From Helicobacter winghamensis ATCC BAA-430 (GTDB lineage Bacteria > Campylobacterota > Campylobacteria > Campylobacterales > Helicobacteraceae): a stretch of DNA of 64,000 bases. The notes beneath the pieces are model-generated. The model worked only from the letters and a program-made list of their open reading frames with translations, did not search any database and was not told where the DNA came from. The DNA lies in NCBI RefSeq assembly GCF_028751035.1, contig NZ_CP063533.1:1488001-1552000 (forward strand), read 5' to 3'. Both the position numbers and the translations under genes were made by a program. Shown one piece after another: positions 1 through 8,483 of the stretch. Within the stretch, counting starts at the first letter, position 1, and the number at the start of each line of letters is the position of its first letter.

Positions 1-161
1 GGTTCAACTAAGCCTGCTAAAATCCTTAAAATCGTTGTTTTACCTGCTCCACTTTTTCCAAAAAGCGTGATTAAATCTTGCTCTTTAAGAGTGCAAGCTA
101 CTTTTAAAACAATTTCACCTTGCGCACTCAAAAGGCGTTTTTCAAAGTCTAAAATAATCAC
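1..161 (-). CDS. modC: Molybdate ABC transporter ATP-binding protein ModC (N-terminal part only)
   Basis: This is the ATPase that drives molybdate import through ModB. Only about the first 53 codons are present; the gene runs off the left edge. They read as an ABC nucleotide-binding domain with a Walker A motif (GKSGAGKTT) about 40 residues in, followed by the usual ILRILAGL helix. The start is a GTG whose last bases overlap the modB stop (GTGA), so translation is probably coupled to modB. A GTG start and the 4-base overlap fit the last gene of the mod operon. ModC identity rests mainly on its neighbours, because an N-terminal ABC fragment alone does not define the substrate. Confidence 0.85.
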   Translation of the reverse strand, partial: MIILDFEKRLLSAQGEIVLKVACTLKEQDLITLFGKSGAGKTTILRILAGLVE

Positions 162-829
162 TTTGCCCCCCTTTTATTTAAATAAAAAGTCAAAAGCAAA
201 ATCAAAAATGTAACCGCAAATAAAGTCAAAGCATATTGATGTGCTAGGGCATAATTTAGGGATTCTACCTCATCATAAATCGCAATACTTGCCACACGCG
301 TAACGCCCTCAATATTCCCCCCTATCATCATCACTACGCCAAATTCCCCGATAGTGTGCGCAAAGGTTACTACAATTCCAACAAGCAAAGAGCGTGAAAT
401 ATTAGGCAATAACACCGCATAAAGAATTCTAATGCGATTTTTTCCAAGTGTTAAAGCCGCTTCAAAAAGTGATTTAGGAAGCGTAGAAAACCCTGCTTGA
501 ATAGGATTTACCATAAAAGGAAGTGAAAAAATCACAGAGCCTACAATCAACCCTTCAAAACTAAAGACAAGTTTAAGATTAAAAGTTTCCAGTAAAAACT
601 TCCCCAAAAAGCTTTGCGGACTAAAGGCAATTAGCAAATAAAAACCCAAAACACTAGGCGGAAGCACCAAGGGCATTGACACAATCGTTTCTAAAACGGG
701 CGTGATTTTGCTTTTATTAAAAGCTAAAAAATATGCTAGCGGAATTGCAATTATAAATAGCACAAAAGTTGTTATTAACGCTACTTTGAGCGTTAAAAGC
801 ATTGTGATTAAAAAACTATCAATTTGCAT
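158..829 (-). CDS. modB: Molybdate ABC transporter permease ModB
   Basis: Inner-membrane permease of the molybdate importer, 223 aa, the usual ModB length. Several hydrophobic segments are visible, beginning with a strong one at residues 7-35. The EAA loop that contacts the ATPase reads EAALTLG near residues 123-129, followed by LYAVLLPN. The gene overlaps the TOBE-protein gene upstream by 11 bases and modC downstream by 4, so the whole set is one transcription and translation unit. The order modA, TOBE protein, modB, modC matches the arrangement I recall for Campylobacter mod loci (family knowledge). Confidence 0.93.
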   Translation of the reverse strand: MQIDSFLITMLLTLKVALITTFVLFIIAIPLAYFLAFNKSKITPVLETIVSMPLVLPPSVLGFYLLIAFSPQSFLGKFLLETFNLKLVFSFEGLIVGSVIFSLPFMVNPIQAGFSTLPKSLFEAALTLGKNRIRILYAVLLPNISRSLLVGIVVTFAHTIGEFGVVMMIGGNIEGVTRVASIAIYDEVESLNYALAHQYALTLFAVTFLILLLTFYLNKRGAK

Positions 830-1205
830 AAATCATCACAGCATTTTCAGGGATATGCCACTTCACATAATCCCCCTTTTTTAAAGCATTTTGGCGGATA
901 AAATCTAGCGGACACAAGGCAGTGATTGCCTTATCTTGCACTTCTAATGCTAGCCTTGCAAATAACTCATCTTGTTGTATATCTAAAATTTTGGATTTAA
1001 AAGTATTGTGCAAGCCCTTTAATTCCAAGCCCACAATTACACTACTTTCTTTAAAACCTAATTCTAAAGTTTTTTGTAAAAATGATTCTAAAAATGTAGA
1101 ATCCTCTAGCAAAAGCGCATTTAACATTTGCGATTCCATATTTTTAGAACCATCGCATAATTGCACACAAAGGCGTAAAATACCTTCTTGTGCGTCAAAA
1201 TGCAT
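819..1205 (-). CDS. TOBE-domain molybdenum-binding protein of the mod operon
   Basis: Small soluble protein between modA and modB, 128 aa from the start chosen here. The segment around LKGLHNTFKSKILDIQQDELFARLALEVQDK looks like a molybdate- or molybdopterin-binding TOBE/Mop domain, and a similar ORF sits at this place in Campylobacter mod operons (family knowledge). The frame stays open to a TTG at 1250, which would overlap modA by 29 bases and has no ribosome-binding site. The ATG at 1205 is preceded by AAGG with a 7-base spacing, so I prefer it. The likely role is intracellular molybdate storage or delivery, which is inference. Confidence 0.75.
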   Translation of the reverse strand: MHFDAQEGILRLCVQLCDGSKNMESQMLNALLLEDSTFLESFLQKTLELGFKESSVIVGLELKGLHNTFKSKILDIQQDELFARLALEVQDKAITALCPLDFIRQNALKKGDYVKWHIPENAVMIYAN

Positions 1206-1221
1206 TAAGATACCTTGAAGT

Positions 1222-1986
1222 CTATTCAACGCTATATCCAAATTTGACAAATTTTTCTTTTGCGTTTTTACTTAAAATATAGTCTTTAAAATCCTTAGCA
1301 AGTTTAGAATCTTTACCATAATTTGTAATCACAAGTGCTTGTTCAATGGGTTTATAAAGCTTTTCATCAATGGCTACATAACTCATTGTAGATGTATTAA
1401 TCCCACTATCTCCTAACATTGATAAAGCAGTAAAGCCCACTTCCGCATTTTTAGATTCCACATAAGTTGTTGCAGCACCTATGCTCTCCCCTGTTACAAA
1501 CTTCGCTTGCACTTTTTCAAGCATCTTTGTAGCTTCCAATGCTTCCATTGAAGCCCTACCATAAGGGGCAACTTTAGGATTTGGAATCGCGATATGTGTG
1601 ATTTTAGGATTTAAAATATCGCTAAATTCTTTAATCTTAAAGTTTTCATTATTGCTCCAAAGCACTAATTTCCCTTTAGCATAAATCTCTTCTTTGCTTG
1701 GGGCTAACTTTTCTTCATAAAGTTTTGCAGGATAGCTCACATCAGCAGCAACAAACAAATGTGTAGGCGAGCCATTTTTAATTTGCGCATAAGCCTTGCC
1801 ACTTGAGATATAAGAAATCTCAATTTTATCGCCTTTTTTATTCTCTAAAAAATCTGTTTTAATCTCTTCTAACACATATTTTAATGAAGCTGCTGCTAAA
1901 ACTTTAATCTCTTCAGCTTGCGCACTAAGGCTAAAGATAGCTCCACAAATTCCAACGATAATTGCTTTTTTGATTCCACTTAACAT
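1222..1986 (-). CDS. modA: Periplasmic molybdate-binding protein ModA
   Basis: Substrate-binding protein that captures molybdate or tungstate in the periplasm for ModB-ModC. It is 254 aa with a clear signal peptide (about residues 1-24, cleavage after SAQA). The mature start EIKVLAAASLK contains the AAASL oxyanion-binding loop typical of ModA. Later segments such as IAIPNPKVAPYGRASMEAL and GFTALS also fit the family. The start ATG has a strong AAGGAG site. It lies 9 bases below modE, so expression should follow ModE control of the shared promoter. Confidence 0.95.
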   Translation of the reverse strand: MLSGIKKAIIVGICGAIFSLSAQAEEIKVLAAASLKYVLEEIKTDFLENKKGDKIEISYISSGKAYAQIKNGSPTHLFVAADVSYPAKLYEEKLAPSKEEIYAKGKLVLWSNNENFKIKEFSDILNPKITHIAIPNPKVAPYGRASMEALEATKMLEKVQAKFVTGESIGAATTYVESKNAEVGFTALSMLGDSGINTSTMSYVAIDEKLYKPIEQALVITNYGKDSKLAKDFKDYILSKNAKEKFVKFGYSVE

Positions 1987-1995
1987 TTCCTCTCC

Positions 1996-2799
1996 TTAAA
2001 TTCCTAAAATTACATTGTTTGCTTTAAAACCAAACCACACTTTTTGCCCAACTTTTAAAGCCAAATTTGTTTTAGAATCTTCTGTAACCACAGCACTCAA
2101 CTCCGTTCCGTTGCAATTAATGCTAACTTCTGCATTCACCGCGCCATCTTTTAAATGGCTCACTTCTCCACAAAGGCAATTACGCAAGGACATTCCCTTA
2201 GGCTCTTGCGTGAAAACCACAATCCAGTTTGCCTTAATAAGTGCATAAGCTTGCATCCCTACCTTTAATCCAAGCTCTTTTAGGGAATGCAAAGTGATTG
2301 TACTTACAATTTGGATTCTATCTTGCACACTTAGTGTAACTTCTGCATTCACCGCTCCTTCTTTAATCGCTATAATCTCGCCTTGTAGTTGATTTCTAGC
2401 ACTTGTTTTTAACATTACGCTTCTCCTTATTGTTTGTATGGATTCTTTTGTTTTACCAAGTAAGGAATCCCAAGCCTCCAAATCTCCTTCAAAAAGCGTA
2501 TAAAGCTCTTGTGAGATTCTCTCCATCTCGCGAAAAATCCTAATTGCTTCTAAGCCTTTTTGAGTAACTTGTGTTCCGCCGCCGCCCTTACCACCTGTTA
2601 CACGCACTACAAGGGGTTCGCTTGCGACTTTATTCATCAAATCTACGCTATCCCAAGCCGCTTTGTAACTCATTCTCATTTCTTTTGCCGCTTTAGAGAT
2701 TGAACCGCTTTTTGCAATCCGCTCTAGCAATTCAATCTTGCCGTGTCCTAAGAAGTTTTTATCTTGTTCTTTAATCCAAATACGCCCTTGAACCTGCAC
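1996..2799 (-). CDS. modE: ModE-type molybdate-responsive transcriptional regulator
   Basis: DNA-binding repressor of molybdate uptake. The N-terminal 110 residues are a LysR-like winged helix (LLERIAKSGSISKAAKEM, MSYKAAWDSVDLMN, GGKGGGGTQVT), as in E. coli ModE. Two tandem TOBE/Mop repeats follow (about residues 125-190 and 200-265), both containing the phrase DGAVNAEV or EGAVNAEV. This full-length ModE form senses molybdate by dimerising through the TOBE pairs. The frame is open to a TTG at 2814, but GGAG lies 7 bases before the GTG at 2799, so I use that (267 aa). Being first in the operon, it should repress itself together with modABC. Confidence 0.93.
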   Translation of the reverse strand: MQVQGRIWIKEQDKNFLGHGKIELLERIAKSGSISKAAKEMRMSYKAAWDSVDLMNKVASEPLVVRVTGGKGGGGTQVTQKGLEAIRIFREMERISQELYTLFEGDLEAWDSLLGKTKESIQTIRRSVMLKTSARNQLQGEIIAIKEGAVNAEVTLSVQDRIQIVSTITLHSLKELGLKVGMQAYALIKANWIVVFTQEPKGMSLRNCLCGEVSHLKDGAVNAEVSINCNGTELSAVVTEDSKTNLALKVGQKVWFGFKANNVILGI

Positions 2800-2831
2800 A
2801 ACTTTTCTCCACAACAGATTTTAAAAGATAG

Positions 2832-2866
2832 GTCAAATTATATTTTAATATATAACGATTTGTCAA
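2832..2866 (-). promoter_or_regulatory. mod operon promoter with overlapping ModE operator
   Basis: On the minus strand TTGACA (2861-2866) and TATAAT (2837-2842) are separated by 18 bases, a consensus-like promoter ending about 38 bases before the modE GTG. The interval 2849-2859 reads TATATAACGAT on the plus strand, identical to one half of the E. coli ModE consensus. The other half (2832-2842) matches 6 of 10 defined positions with the expected 6-base gap. A repressor bound here would cover both the -10 and the spacer, so autorepression by molybdate-loaded ModE is the simple reading. Confidence 0.75.
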
Positions 2867-2914
2867 TTTTATAATCTTAAGTTTTATTTAAATTATTTTA
2901 TTAATTCTTTTTGC

Positions 2915-2920
2915 TATAAT
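2915..2920 (+). promoter_or_regulatory. -10 box for the small ORF-leuD-leuB transcript
   Basis: TATAAT lies 23 bases before the ATG at 2944, after a T-rich stretch, the usual form of sigma-70-type promoters in Campylobacterota, which often lack a recognisable -35. It diverges from the mod promoter. Confidence 0.55.
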
Positions 2921-2943
2921 AAGCCCTTATGCAAGGAGAAAAA

Positions 2944-3159
2944 ATGACAATTATTAATCAAGAAACACGCGATGTCTTAGTAGAAAATGTCAAAGCTTCA
3001 CCAGAAAACTTAATCTTAGGAATTGAGCACGCTCTAATTTCAAATGATATAGACCCACAAAGAGTATTTTTTCTAAAAGTGCCAGAGTCTTGCAAAAAGG
3101 CTCTTTTTAGCAAAGATTGGTATTGGAATGGTTCAAAGCTTGAAGTTTATAAGGATTAA
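2944..3159 (+). CDS. Small conserved-looking hypothetical protein upstream of leuD
   Basis: A 71-aa acidic soluble protein that I do not recognise. It has no signal peptide or membrane segment. The C-terminal half carries aromatic residues (DWYWNGSKLEVY) that could form a small beta hairpin. I chose the second ATG because AAGGAG sits 5 bases before it; the first ATG at 2929 has no such site. It is followed after 3 bases by leuD, so it is almost certainly cotranscribed with leucine biosynthesis genes. Nothing in the sequence reveals its function. Confidence 0.7.
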   Translation: MTIINQETRDVLVENVKASPENLILGIEHALISNDIDPQRVFFLKVPESCKKALFSKDWYWNGSKLEVYKD

Positions 3160-3162
3160 AAA

Positions 3163-3675
3163 ATGCAAGAGATAAAAAACGCAAGGGCGTGGAAATTTGG
3201 GGATAATATAGATACAGATCTAATTATTGCAGCGCGTTATTTAAATACAACAGATTCTGCAATTTTAGCCTCCCATTTAATGGAAGATGCAAGGAATGGA
3301 TTTGTAAATTTAATTACAAAAGGCGATATTATTGTAGCAGGTGAAAATTTTGGTTGTGGCTCTAGTAGAGAACACGCACCAGTAGCCATTAAAGCGGCTG
3401 GGATTAGTGCAGTAATTGCCAAGAGTTATGCAAGAATTTTTTATCGCAATGCTTTTAATACAGGCTTGCCTATTTTAGAGATTCAAGAAGCAGATTCTAT
3501 TAATGAAGGTGATATTTTAGAGATTGATTTAAAAGGCGGTGTGATTAAAAATCATACGCAAAACTGCGATTATGCCTTTAATGCGATTCCACCTTTTATG
3601 CTAGAGCTTTTAGAGAGTGGCGGATTAATCCCTTATGCAAAAAACAAGCTAGGAGAAACAAATGCAAAATTATAA
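3163..3675 (+). CDS. leuD: 3-isopropylmalate dehydratase small subunit LeuD
   Basis: Small subunit of isopropylmalate isomerase, which converts 2-isopropylmalate to 3-isopropylmalate in leucine synthesis together with LeuC. It is 170 aa, the short version common in Campylobacterota and archaea. The swivelling domain motifs are present: [10 protein letters not shown] near the start and [13 protein letters not shown] around residue 62, where the substrate-contacting loop lies. The reading frame overlaps leuB by 14 bases. LeuC and LeuA are not in this window, so the leucine genes are split. Confidence 0.95.
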   Translation: MQEIKNARAWKFGDNIDTDLIIAARYLNTTDSAILASHLMEDARNGFVNLITKGDIIVAGENFGCGSSREHAPVAIKAAGISAVIAKSYARIFYRNAFNTGLPILEIQEADSINEGDILEIDLKGGVIKNHTQNCDYAFNAIPPFMLELLESGGLIPYAKNKLGETNAKL

Positions 3676-4729
3676 AATCGCTGTAATTAAAGGCGATGGA
3701 ATCGGACCTGAAATTATTAATGAAGCTTTAAAGGTTTTAAAAGTTACAGCAGAAAAGTTTTGTTTTAACTTAGAATTTGAAGATTATTTAATGGGCGGAA
3801 TCGCTTATGATTTAACAGGCTCTCCCTTGCCTAAAGAAACTATTGAAGGCTGCTTAAAAGCAGATGCTACACTCTTTGGTGCAATCGGTGGTGAAAAATG
3901 GGATAATTTGCCGCGTGAGTTGCGACCAGAGAGTGGATTATTGCATTTAAGAAAAAGTTTAGAAGTTTTTGCAAACTTCCGCCCTGCTAAAGTTTATGAT
4001 GAATTAGTTGATGCTAGCACACTAAAGGCTGAAGTAATAAAGGGCGTGGATATTCTAGTGGTGCGTGAGCTAATTGGAGGAATCTATTTTGGCACGCCAA
4101 AGGGGCGCGATAAAGATAGGGGCTTTAATACAATGGTGTATAGCGTTGATGAAGTTAGGCGCATTGCTCACACTGCCTTTGTTGCAGCAAGAAAACGCAA
4201 GCAAAAAGTGTGTTCTGTAGATAAAGCAAATGTGCTTGATGTTAGCCAGCTGTGGCGTGAAGTTGTTAGTGAAGTGGCAAAAGAATATCCAGATGTAGAG
4301 TTAAACCATATGTATGTAGATAATGCGGCAATGCAGCTTATTAGGAATCCTAAGCAGTTTGATGTGATTTTAACAGGCAATCTTTTTGGAGATATTTTAA
4401 GCGATGAAGCAAGTATGCTAAGTGGCTCTATTGGCTTGCTTCCTAGTGCGTCTATTGGCGCAAAAGCAGCGATTTATGAGCCCATTCATGGAAGTGCGCC
4501 AGATATTGTAGGAAAAGGGATTGCCAACCCTATTGCAACCATTGCTAGCGCTGCTATGCTTTTGCGCTATTCTTTAGGACAAACTCAAGCAGCAGAAGCG
4601 ATTGAAAGATCAATTGAAGAAGCATTAAAAGAAGGATTCCGCACAAAAGATATTGCAGATTATGGCGCAAAAGAAATTTGCAGTTGTGAGCGTATGGGAA
4701 GCGTGATTGCAGAGAAAATCAAAAAGTGA
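3662..4729 (+). CDS. leuB: 3-isopropylmalate dehydrogenase LeuB
   Basis: NAD-dependent oxidative decarboxylase for the third step of leucine synthesis, cytoplasmic, 355 aa, the usual length. Diagnostic segments are GDGIGPEI at the N-terminus, [15 protein letters not shown], the ELIGGIYFG loop around residue 137, [14 protein letters not shown] with its metal-binding Asp residues, and [18 protein letters not shown] for NAD binding. The start has GGAG 6 bases upstream and lies inside the end of leuD. Confidence 0.97.
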   Translation: MQNYKIAVIKGDGIGPEIINEALKVLKVTAEKFCFNLEFEDYLMGGIAYDLTGSPLPKETIEGCLKADATLFGAIGGEKWDNLPRELRPESGLLHLRKSLEVFANFRPAKVYDELVDASTLKAEVIKGVDILVVRELIGGIYFGTPKGRDKDRGFNTMVYSVDEVRRIAHTAFVAARKRKQKVCSVDKANVLDVSQLWREVVSEVAKEYPDVELNHMYVDNAAMQLIRNPKQFDVILTGNLFGDILSDEASMLSGSIGLLPSASIGAKAAIYEPIHGSAPDIVGKGIANPIATIASAAMLLRYSLGQTQAAEAIERSIEEALKEGFRTKDIADYGAKEICSCERMGSVIAEKIKK

Positions 4730-4736
4730 AAAGTTA

Positions 4737-4754
4737 GAATCCAAAATTGGATTC
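4737..4754. terminator. Hairpin between convergent leuB and usp genes
   Basis: An 8-base perfect inverted repeat (GAATCCAA-AA-TTGGATTC) sits in the 27-base gap between the two converging stop codons. There is no strong T tract, so intrinsic termination is plausible but unproven. It also contains the GGATTC word that is over-used across the window. Confidence 0.4.
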
Positions 4755-4756
4755 CA

Positions 4757-5173
4757 TTATTTCACAATTAAAATTGGAATGGGAGATTTTTCTGAAAAAT
4801 CGTTTTGATTAGATGAAAAAATCTTATTCCAAAAGCTCTCCTCACTCTGTCCAATAACTAGTAAATCAAAGTCTTTTGCATAATTTAACACTTCAGTAAC
4901 CGCTTCCCCTTCTAACAACTTTTGGCTAACATTAACACCCTTATTAGTAAAAATTGCACTAAAATCTTCTAAAAGCTTATCACTTTGCGCATTTTCTTTT
5001 TTTTCAATCTCTTCATAAGCAGCCAATGCTGCCTCCCCATAAAGCATAATAGGAGTTTTTACATGGATAATGCTAATTGCACAATCTTCCCTATCTCCAA
5101 AAAAATCCACCACAAACTGCGCTGCCTTTTGACAAGATGGTGTCGCATCAACAGCAAATAAAATCTTTTTCAT
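4757..5173 (-). CDS. Universal stress protein (UspA family)
   Basis: Single-domain Usp of 138 aa, cytoplasmic. The first strand MKKILFAVDATPSCQKAA is typical, with the Asp that contacts ATP in nucleotide-binding members. LLVIGQSEES corresponds to the family's LIVMGxxG region, but the glycine-rich ATP loop (GxxGxxGS) is not well preserved, so ATP binding is doubtful. The gene stands alone, convergent with leuB, with TATAAT on its strand at 5203-5208 and AAGGAA before the ATG. No partner is evident. Confidence 0.85.
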   Translation of the reverse strand: MKKILFAVDATPSCQKAAQFVVDFFGDREDCAISIIHVKTPIMLYGEAALAAYEEIEKKENAQSDKLLEDFSAIFTNKGVNVSQKLLEGEAVTEVLNYAKDFDLLVIGQSEESFWNKIFSSNQNDFSEKSPIPILIVK

Positions 5174-5276
5174 AGCTTTCCTTATCTTTTAAAATTACAA
5201 AGATTATAGCAAATTTCACAGAAAATAAAGTAAAGTTTTAGTAAGCTTGTCAAATCAATCCACCAAGAGAGTCGTA

Positions 5277-6662
5277 ATGCAAACGCCTTTAGAGCAAATT
5301 CCAAAAACAGACAAGCTTTTAAATGCGCTAAATTTAGAGCTTAAAACACCAAATCCAAAACTTTTAAAATCTCTAACTTTAGAATTTCTAGATAACTATC
5401 GCCAAGAATTGCTAAAAGGTGGAGAGTTGCTAGACTTTAAAAGTTGCGTCAAGCGCATTATAGCGTTGTATCAAAACGCTACACAAAAATCCCTAAAACC
5501 ACTCATTAATGCCACAGGGATTGTTGTGCATACAAACTTAGGGCGTAGTGTGTTTTCAGAAGAGATTTTAGAAGAAATCAAGCCCCTTTTAACGCACTAC
5601 AATAACTTAGAATATGATGTGCAAAAAGGGGAGCGCGGAGAGAGATATATCCATTTACAAAGGCTTTTTAAAACACTCTTAAACGCAGAAGATGTGCTAG
5701 TTGTTAATAACAATGCTGCTGCTGTATTTTTAATCTTAAACACCTTTGCAAAAGGCAAGGAAGTGATAATCTCGCGCGGGGAGCTAATAGAGATTGGCGG
5801 AAGCTTTAGAATTCCGCGCGTTATGGAAGACTCTAGGGCAATTTTGCGCGAAGTTGGCACAACAAATAAAACCCATTTAAAAGACTACAAAGATGCTATC
5901 AATGAAAACACTACTATACTTTTTAAGGCACATAAATCAAACTTTGCTATCACAGGATTTAGCAAGGAAGTAGAGTTTAAAGAGATTGTAGCCCTTGCAA
6001 AAGAATGTAATTTGATAGATTATTATGATTTAGGGAGCGGATATTTTAGCATTTTAGATTCCACATTTAAGGGATTTGAACCTTCCCTAGAAGTAATTTC
6101 TAGTCTTAATCCAAGCCTTGTGAGCTTTAGCGGAGATAAACTTTTAGGAGGAACACAAGCTGGGATTATCTTTGGAAAAAAAGCATTAATTGACAAACTT
6201 AAACAAAATCAACTCTTAAGAATGTTACGCGTGGATAAATTCACCATTGCTGCCCTTGAAGCAACGCTAAATGCCTATTTACAAGGCAACACAAAAGCGA
6301 TTCCAACTTTACAAATGCTTTTAAGGGATAAGGATTGCTTGTATGCTTTAGCACAAGAACTTGCAAAAGGGATTCCTCCCTGCTTTAAAGCACAAGTGAT
6401 TCCCACAAAAAGTTTTAGCGGTGGTGGGGCAATGCCAAGCCATTATTTAGAATCCTTTGGCGTAGCAATTTTTAAAAAGGATTTAGAAGCCTTAAATCTT
6501 AATGAAAGCAAGCTAGAACAGCATTTGCGCAAAAGCGGAATCATTGCACGCTTAGAAAACTCCGCCTTAATTTTAGACGCACGCACACTTTTAGAGGGCG
6601 ATTTAGCTCAAATTGTGGAATCCTTTTTTGTATTACTTAAGGAAGCACAATGCAAAATCTAA
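5277..6662 (+). CDS. selA: L-seryl-tRNA(Sec) selenium transferase SelA
   Basis: PLP enzyme that converts seryl-tRNA(Sec) to selenocysteyl-tRNA(Sec) using selenophosphate. At 461 aa it matches E. coli SelA in length. Visible features are the N-terminal tRNA-binding helical part, NATGIVVHTNLGRS, and the PLP-lysine segment VSFSGDKLLGGTQAGI (Lys near residue 288). The frame extends to a TTG at 5247, but the ATG at 5277 has a purine-rich GAGAG site and is preferred. The gene overlaps selB by 13 bases, which ties the two together translationally. The genome should therefore make at least one selenoprotein. Confidence 0.96.
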   Translation: MQTPLEQIPKTDKLLNALNLELKTPNPKLLKSLTLEFLDNYRQELLKGGELLDFKSCVKRIIALYQNATQKSLKPLINATGIVVHTNLGRSVFSEEILEEIKPLLTHYNNLEYDVQKGERGERYIHLQRLFKTLLNAEDVLVVNNNAAAVFLILNTFAKGKEVIISRGELIEIGGSFRIPRVMEDSRAILREVGTTNKTHLKDYKDAINENTTILFKAHKSNFAITGFSKEVEFKEIVALAKECNLIDYYDLGSGYFSILDSTFKGFEPSLEVISSLNPSLVSFSGDKLLGGTQAGIIFGKKALIDKLKQNQLLRMLRVDKFTIAALEATLNAYLQGNTKAIPTLQMLLRDKDCLYALAQELAKGIPPCFKAQVIPTKSFSGGGAMPSHYLESFGVAIFKKDLEALNLNESKLEQHLRKSGIIARLENSALILDARTLLEGDLAQIVESFFVLLKEAQCKI

Positions 6663-8473
6663 TTATTGGCACAATGGGACATATTGATCACGGAAAGACA
6701 AGTCTAATTGCAGTACTTAATGGATTTTGGGGAGATAGCACACAAAGTGAAAAAGAGCGTGGAATCACACTTGATTTAAGCTTTTCCAACCTTACACAAG
6801 GGGATAAAAACATCGCTTTTATTGATGTTCCCGGACACGAAAAATTAGTCAAAAATATGATTGCTGGAGCTTTTGGTATAGATTACGCACTGCTTGTGAT
6901 TTCCGCAAATGAAGGGATAATGTCCCAGACTTTAGAGCATTTAAGAATTTCGTATTTACTAGGAATTAAGGATTTTATTGTTGTGTTAAGCAAATGCGAT
7001 TTAGTAGAAAATTCTTTATTACAAAAACGCAAAATAGAAATTGCCACGCTATTTTCCAACTTTAAAGACTTAAAATATCTCCTTTTAAATGTTTCTATTT
7101 ATGATAAAGCTAGCATTGAAGCACTTAAAAACACACTCTTTTCACTTCCAAAACTTAAGCGTTTAGATTTAGGATTTTTTCGCTATTACATTGATAGAGT
7201 TTTCACTCTTAAGGGTTCAGGTTGTGTGGTAAGCGGCACGCTAATGGACGGAGATTTAAGCATAAAAGATAAAATATGGTGCGCACAATTAGAACAAAGT
7301 CTTAACATTAAAAATCTCCAAAGCCACGGAAAAAACACAGAAATTGCCCACAATGGTGCGCGTGTGGCAATCAATCTTAGCGGAATCTCTCATCATCAAC
7401 TCAAACGCGGTGATTTGCTGACTAAAAAGGGCTATTTGCGTGGATTTGATAAGATTGAAGTGGAGCTAGAACGCTTTGAAAACCTTGAACACAATAGCGA
7501 AGCGATACTCTATTTAGGCGCATTGCGCACAACTTGTCGTGTGTTATTTTTGGATTCCAACAAAAAATTTGCCACACTAAAAGCTAGGATTCCACTCTTT
7601 AGCATTTTTAATGAACGCTTTATTTTGCGCGATGATAATCAAACACTAGGCGGTGGAAGAGTTTTAAGCCCTATTATAGATCCTATGAAAAAATCTCAAA
7701 AATTGCAATATTTAGAATGCTTAAGCCAAAAAGATTTAAAAGGCGCATTTGAAATCCTTTTGCAAGCACATAAAAAGGGGTTAGGACTAATTAGCTCAAT
7801 GCAACGCTTTAGGATTCCACAAAATAAAGCTTTAGAAATTGCAAAAGAAATTCCCCATTGCTTTGTGTGTGAAAAAGCACTTATCGCTTACCCAAAAAGC
7901 GCTAGAACACTTATAAAAGAAGTGATTACACAAATTTTAGCCAAAAATCCAAACGCGCTTTTAAGTGCTGCACTTTTAAGCCAAAAACAAAGCTTTATCG
8001 CTGAAGAATTTGCCCTAGATGTGCTCAATGAACTTTTAGCACAAAACACATTGTGTAAGTTGGAATCCTTTTTTGTATCGCCTAAAAATTCCTTACAAGA
8101 CACAAAAGGCGTTGAAGACTATCTTTATACAACCATTTATAACACATTGTATCATCAAGGCTATGAACCCATCGCCCCTTATAATCTTTATGATAGCCTA
8201 GATATTGATAGAAAAAGTGGTGATACAATCTTTAAACGCTTAACAAGTGAAAAAAAGATTTTACGACTAAGCCATAAGCTTTTTATTTGCGCAGAGCATT
8301 TAACAAAACTTTTAGAGCTAATGCGCGAAATCATCAAAAAAGAAGGCTATTTGGACATTAACAACTTCAAAACCCATTTAAATCTTAGTCGCAAATATCT
8401 CATCACTTATTTAGATTATTTAGATAGTTTCAACGATATAGAAAACGACAATGGTAGGCGTATATTTAAATAA
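6650..8473 (+). CDS. selB: Selenocysteine-specific translation elongation factor SelB
   Basis: GTPase that brings Sec-tRNA(Sec) to UGA codons followed by a SECIS hairpin. The EF-Tu-like N-terminal part shows G1 (GHIDHGKTS), G2 (ERGITLDLSF), G3 (DVPGHEKLV) and G4 (SKCDL). Domains II and III follow. The last roughly 250 residues form the winged-helix array that reads the mRNA hairpin, with segments such as RKSGDTIFKRLTSEKKI and LNLSRKYLITYLDYLD. It is 607 aa, close to the 614 of E. coli. It is followed 10 bases later by the NifS-like gene. Confidence 0.96.
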   Translation: MQNLIIGTMGHIDHGKTSLIAVLNGFWGDSTQSEKERGITLDLSFSNLTQGDKNIAFIDVPGHEKLVKNMIAGAFGIDYALLVISANEGIMSQTLEHLRISYLLGIKDFIVVLSKCDLVENSLLQKRKIEIATLFSNFKDLKYLLLNVSIYDKASIEALKNTLFSLPKLKRLDLGFFRYYIDRVFTLKGSGCVVSGTLMDGDLSIKDKIWCAQLEQSLNIKNLQSHGKNTEIAHNGARVAINLSGISHHQLKRGDLLTKKGYLRGFDKIEVELERFENLEHNSEAILYLGALRTTCRVLFLDSNKKFATLKARIPLFSIFNERFILRDDNQTLGGGRVLSPIIDPMKKSQKLQYLECLSQKDLKGAFEILLQAHKKGLGLISSMQRFRIPQNKALEIAKEIPHCFVCEKALIAYPKSARTLIKEVITQILAKNPNALLSAALLSQKQSFIAEEFALDVLNELLAQNTLCKLESFFVSPKNSLQDTKGVEDYLYTTIYNTLYHQGYEPIAPYNLYDSLDIDRKSGDTIFKRLTSEKKILRLSHKLFICAEHLTKLLELMREIIKKEGYLDINNFKTHLNLSRKYLITYLDYLDSFNDIENDNGRRIFK

Positions 8474-8483
8474 GGAATCTTAA

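Noticed and set aside
922-1218. Plus-strand open frame of 98 codons over the TOBE and modA genes
   Set aside because: It is antisense to well-supported mod genes, has no ribosome-binding site and no recognisable protein features.
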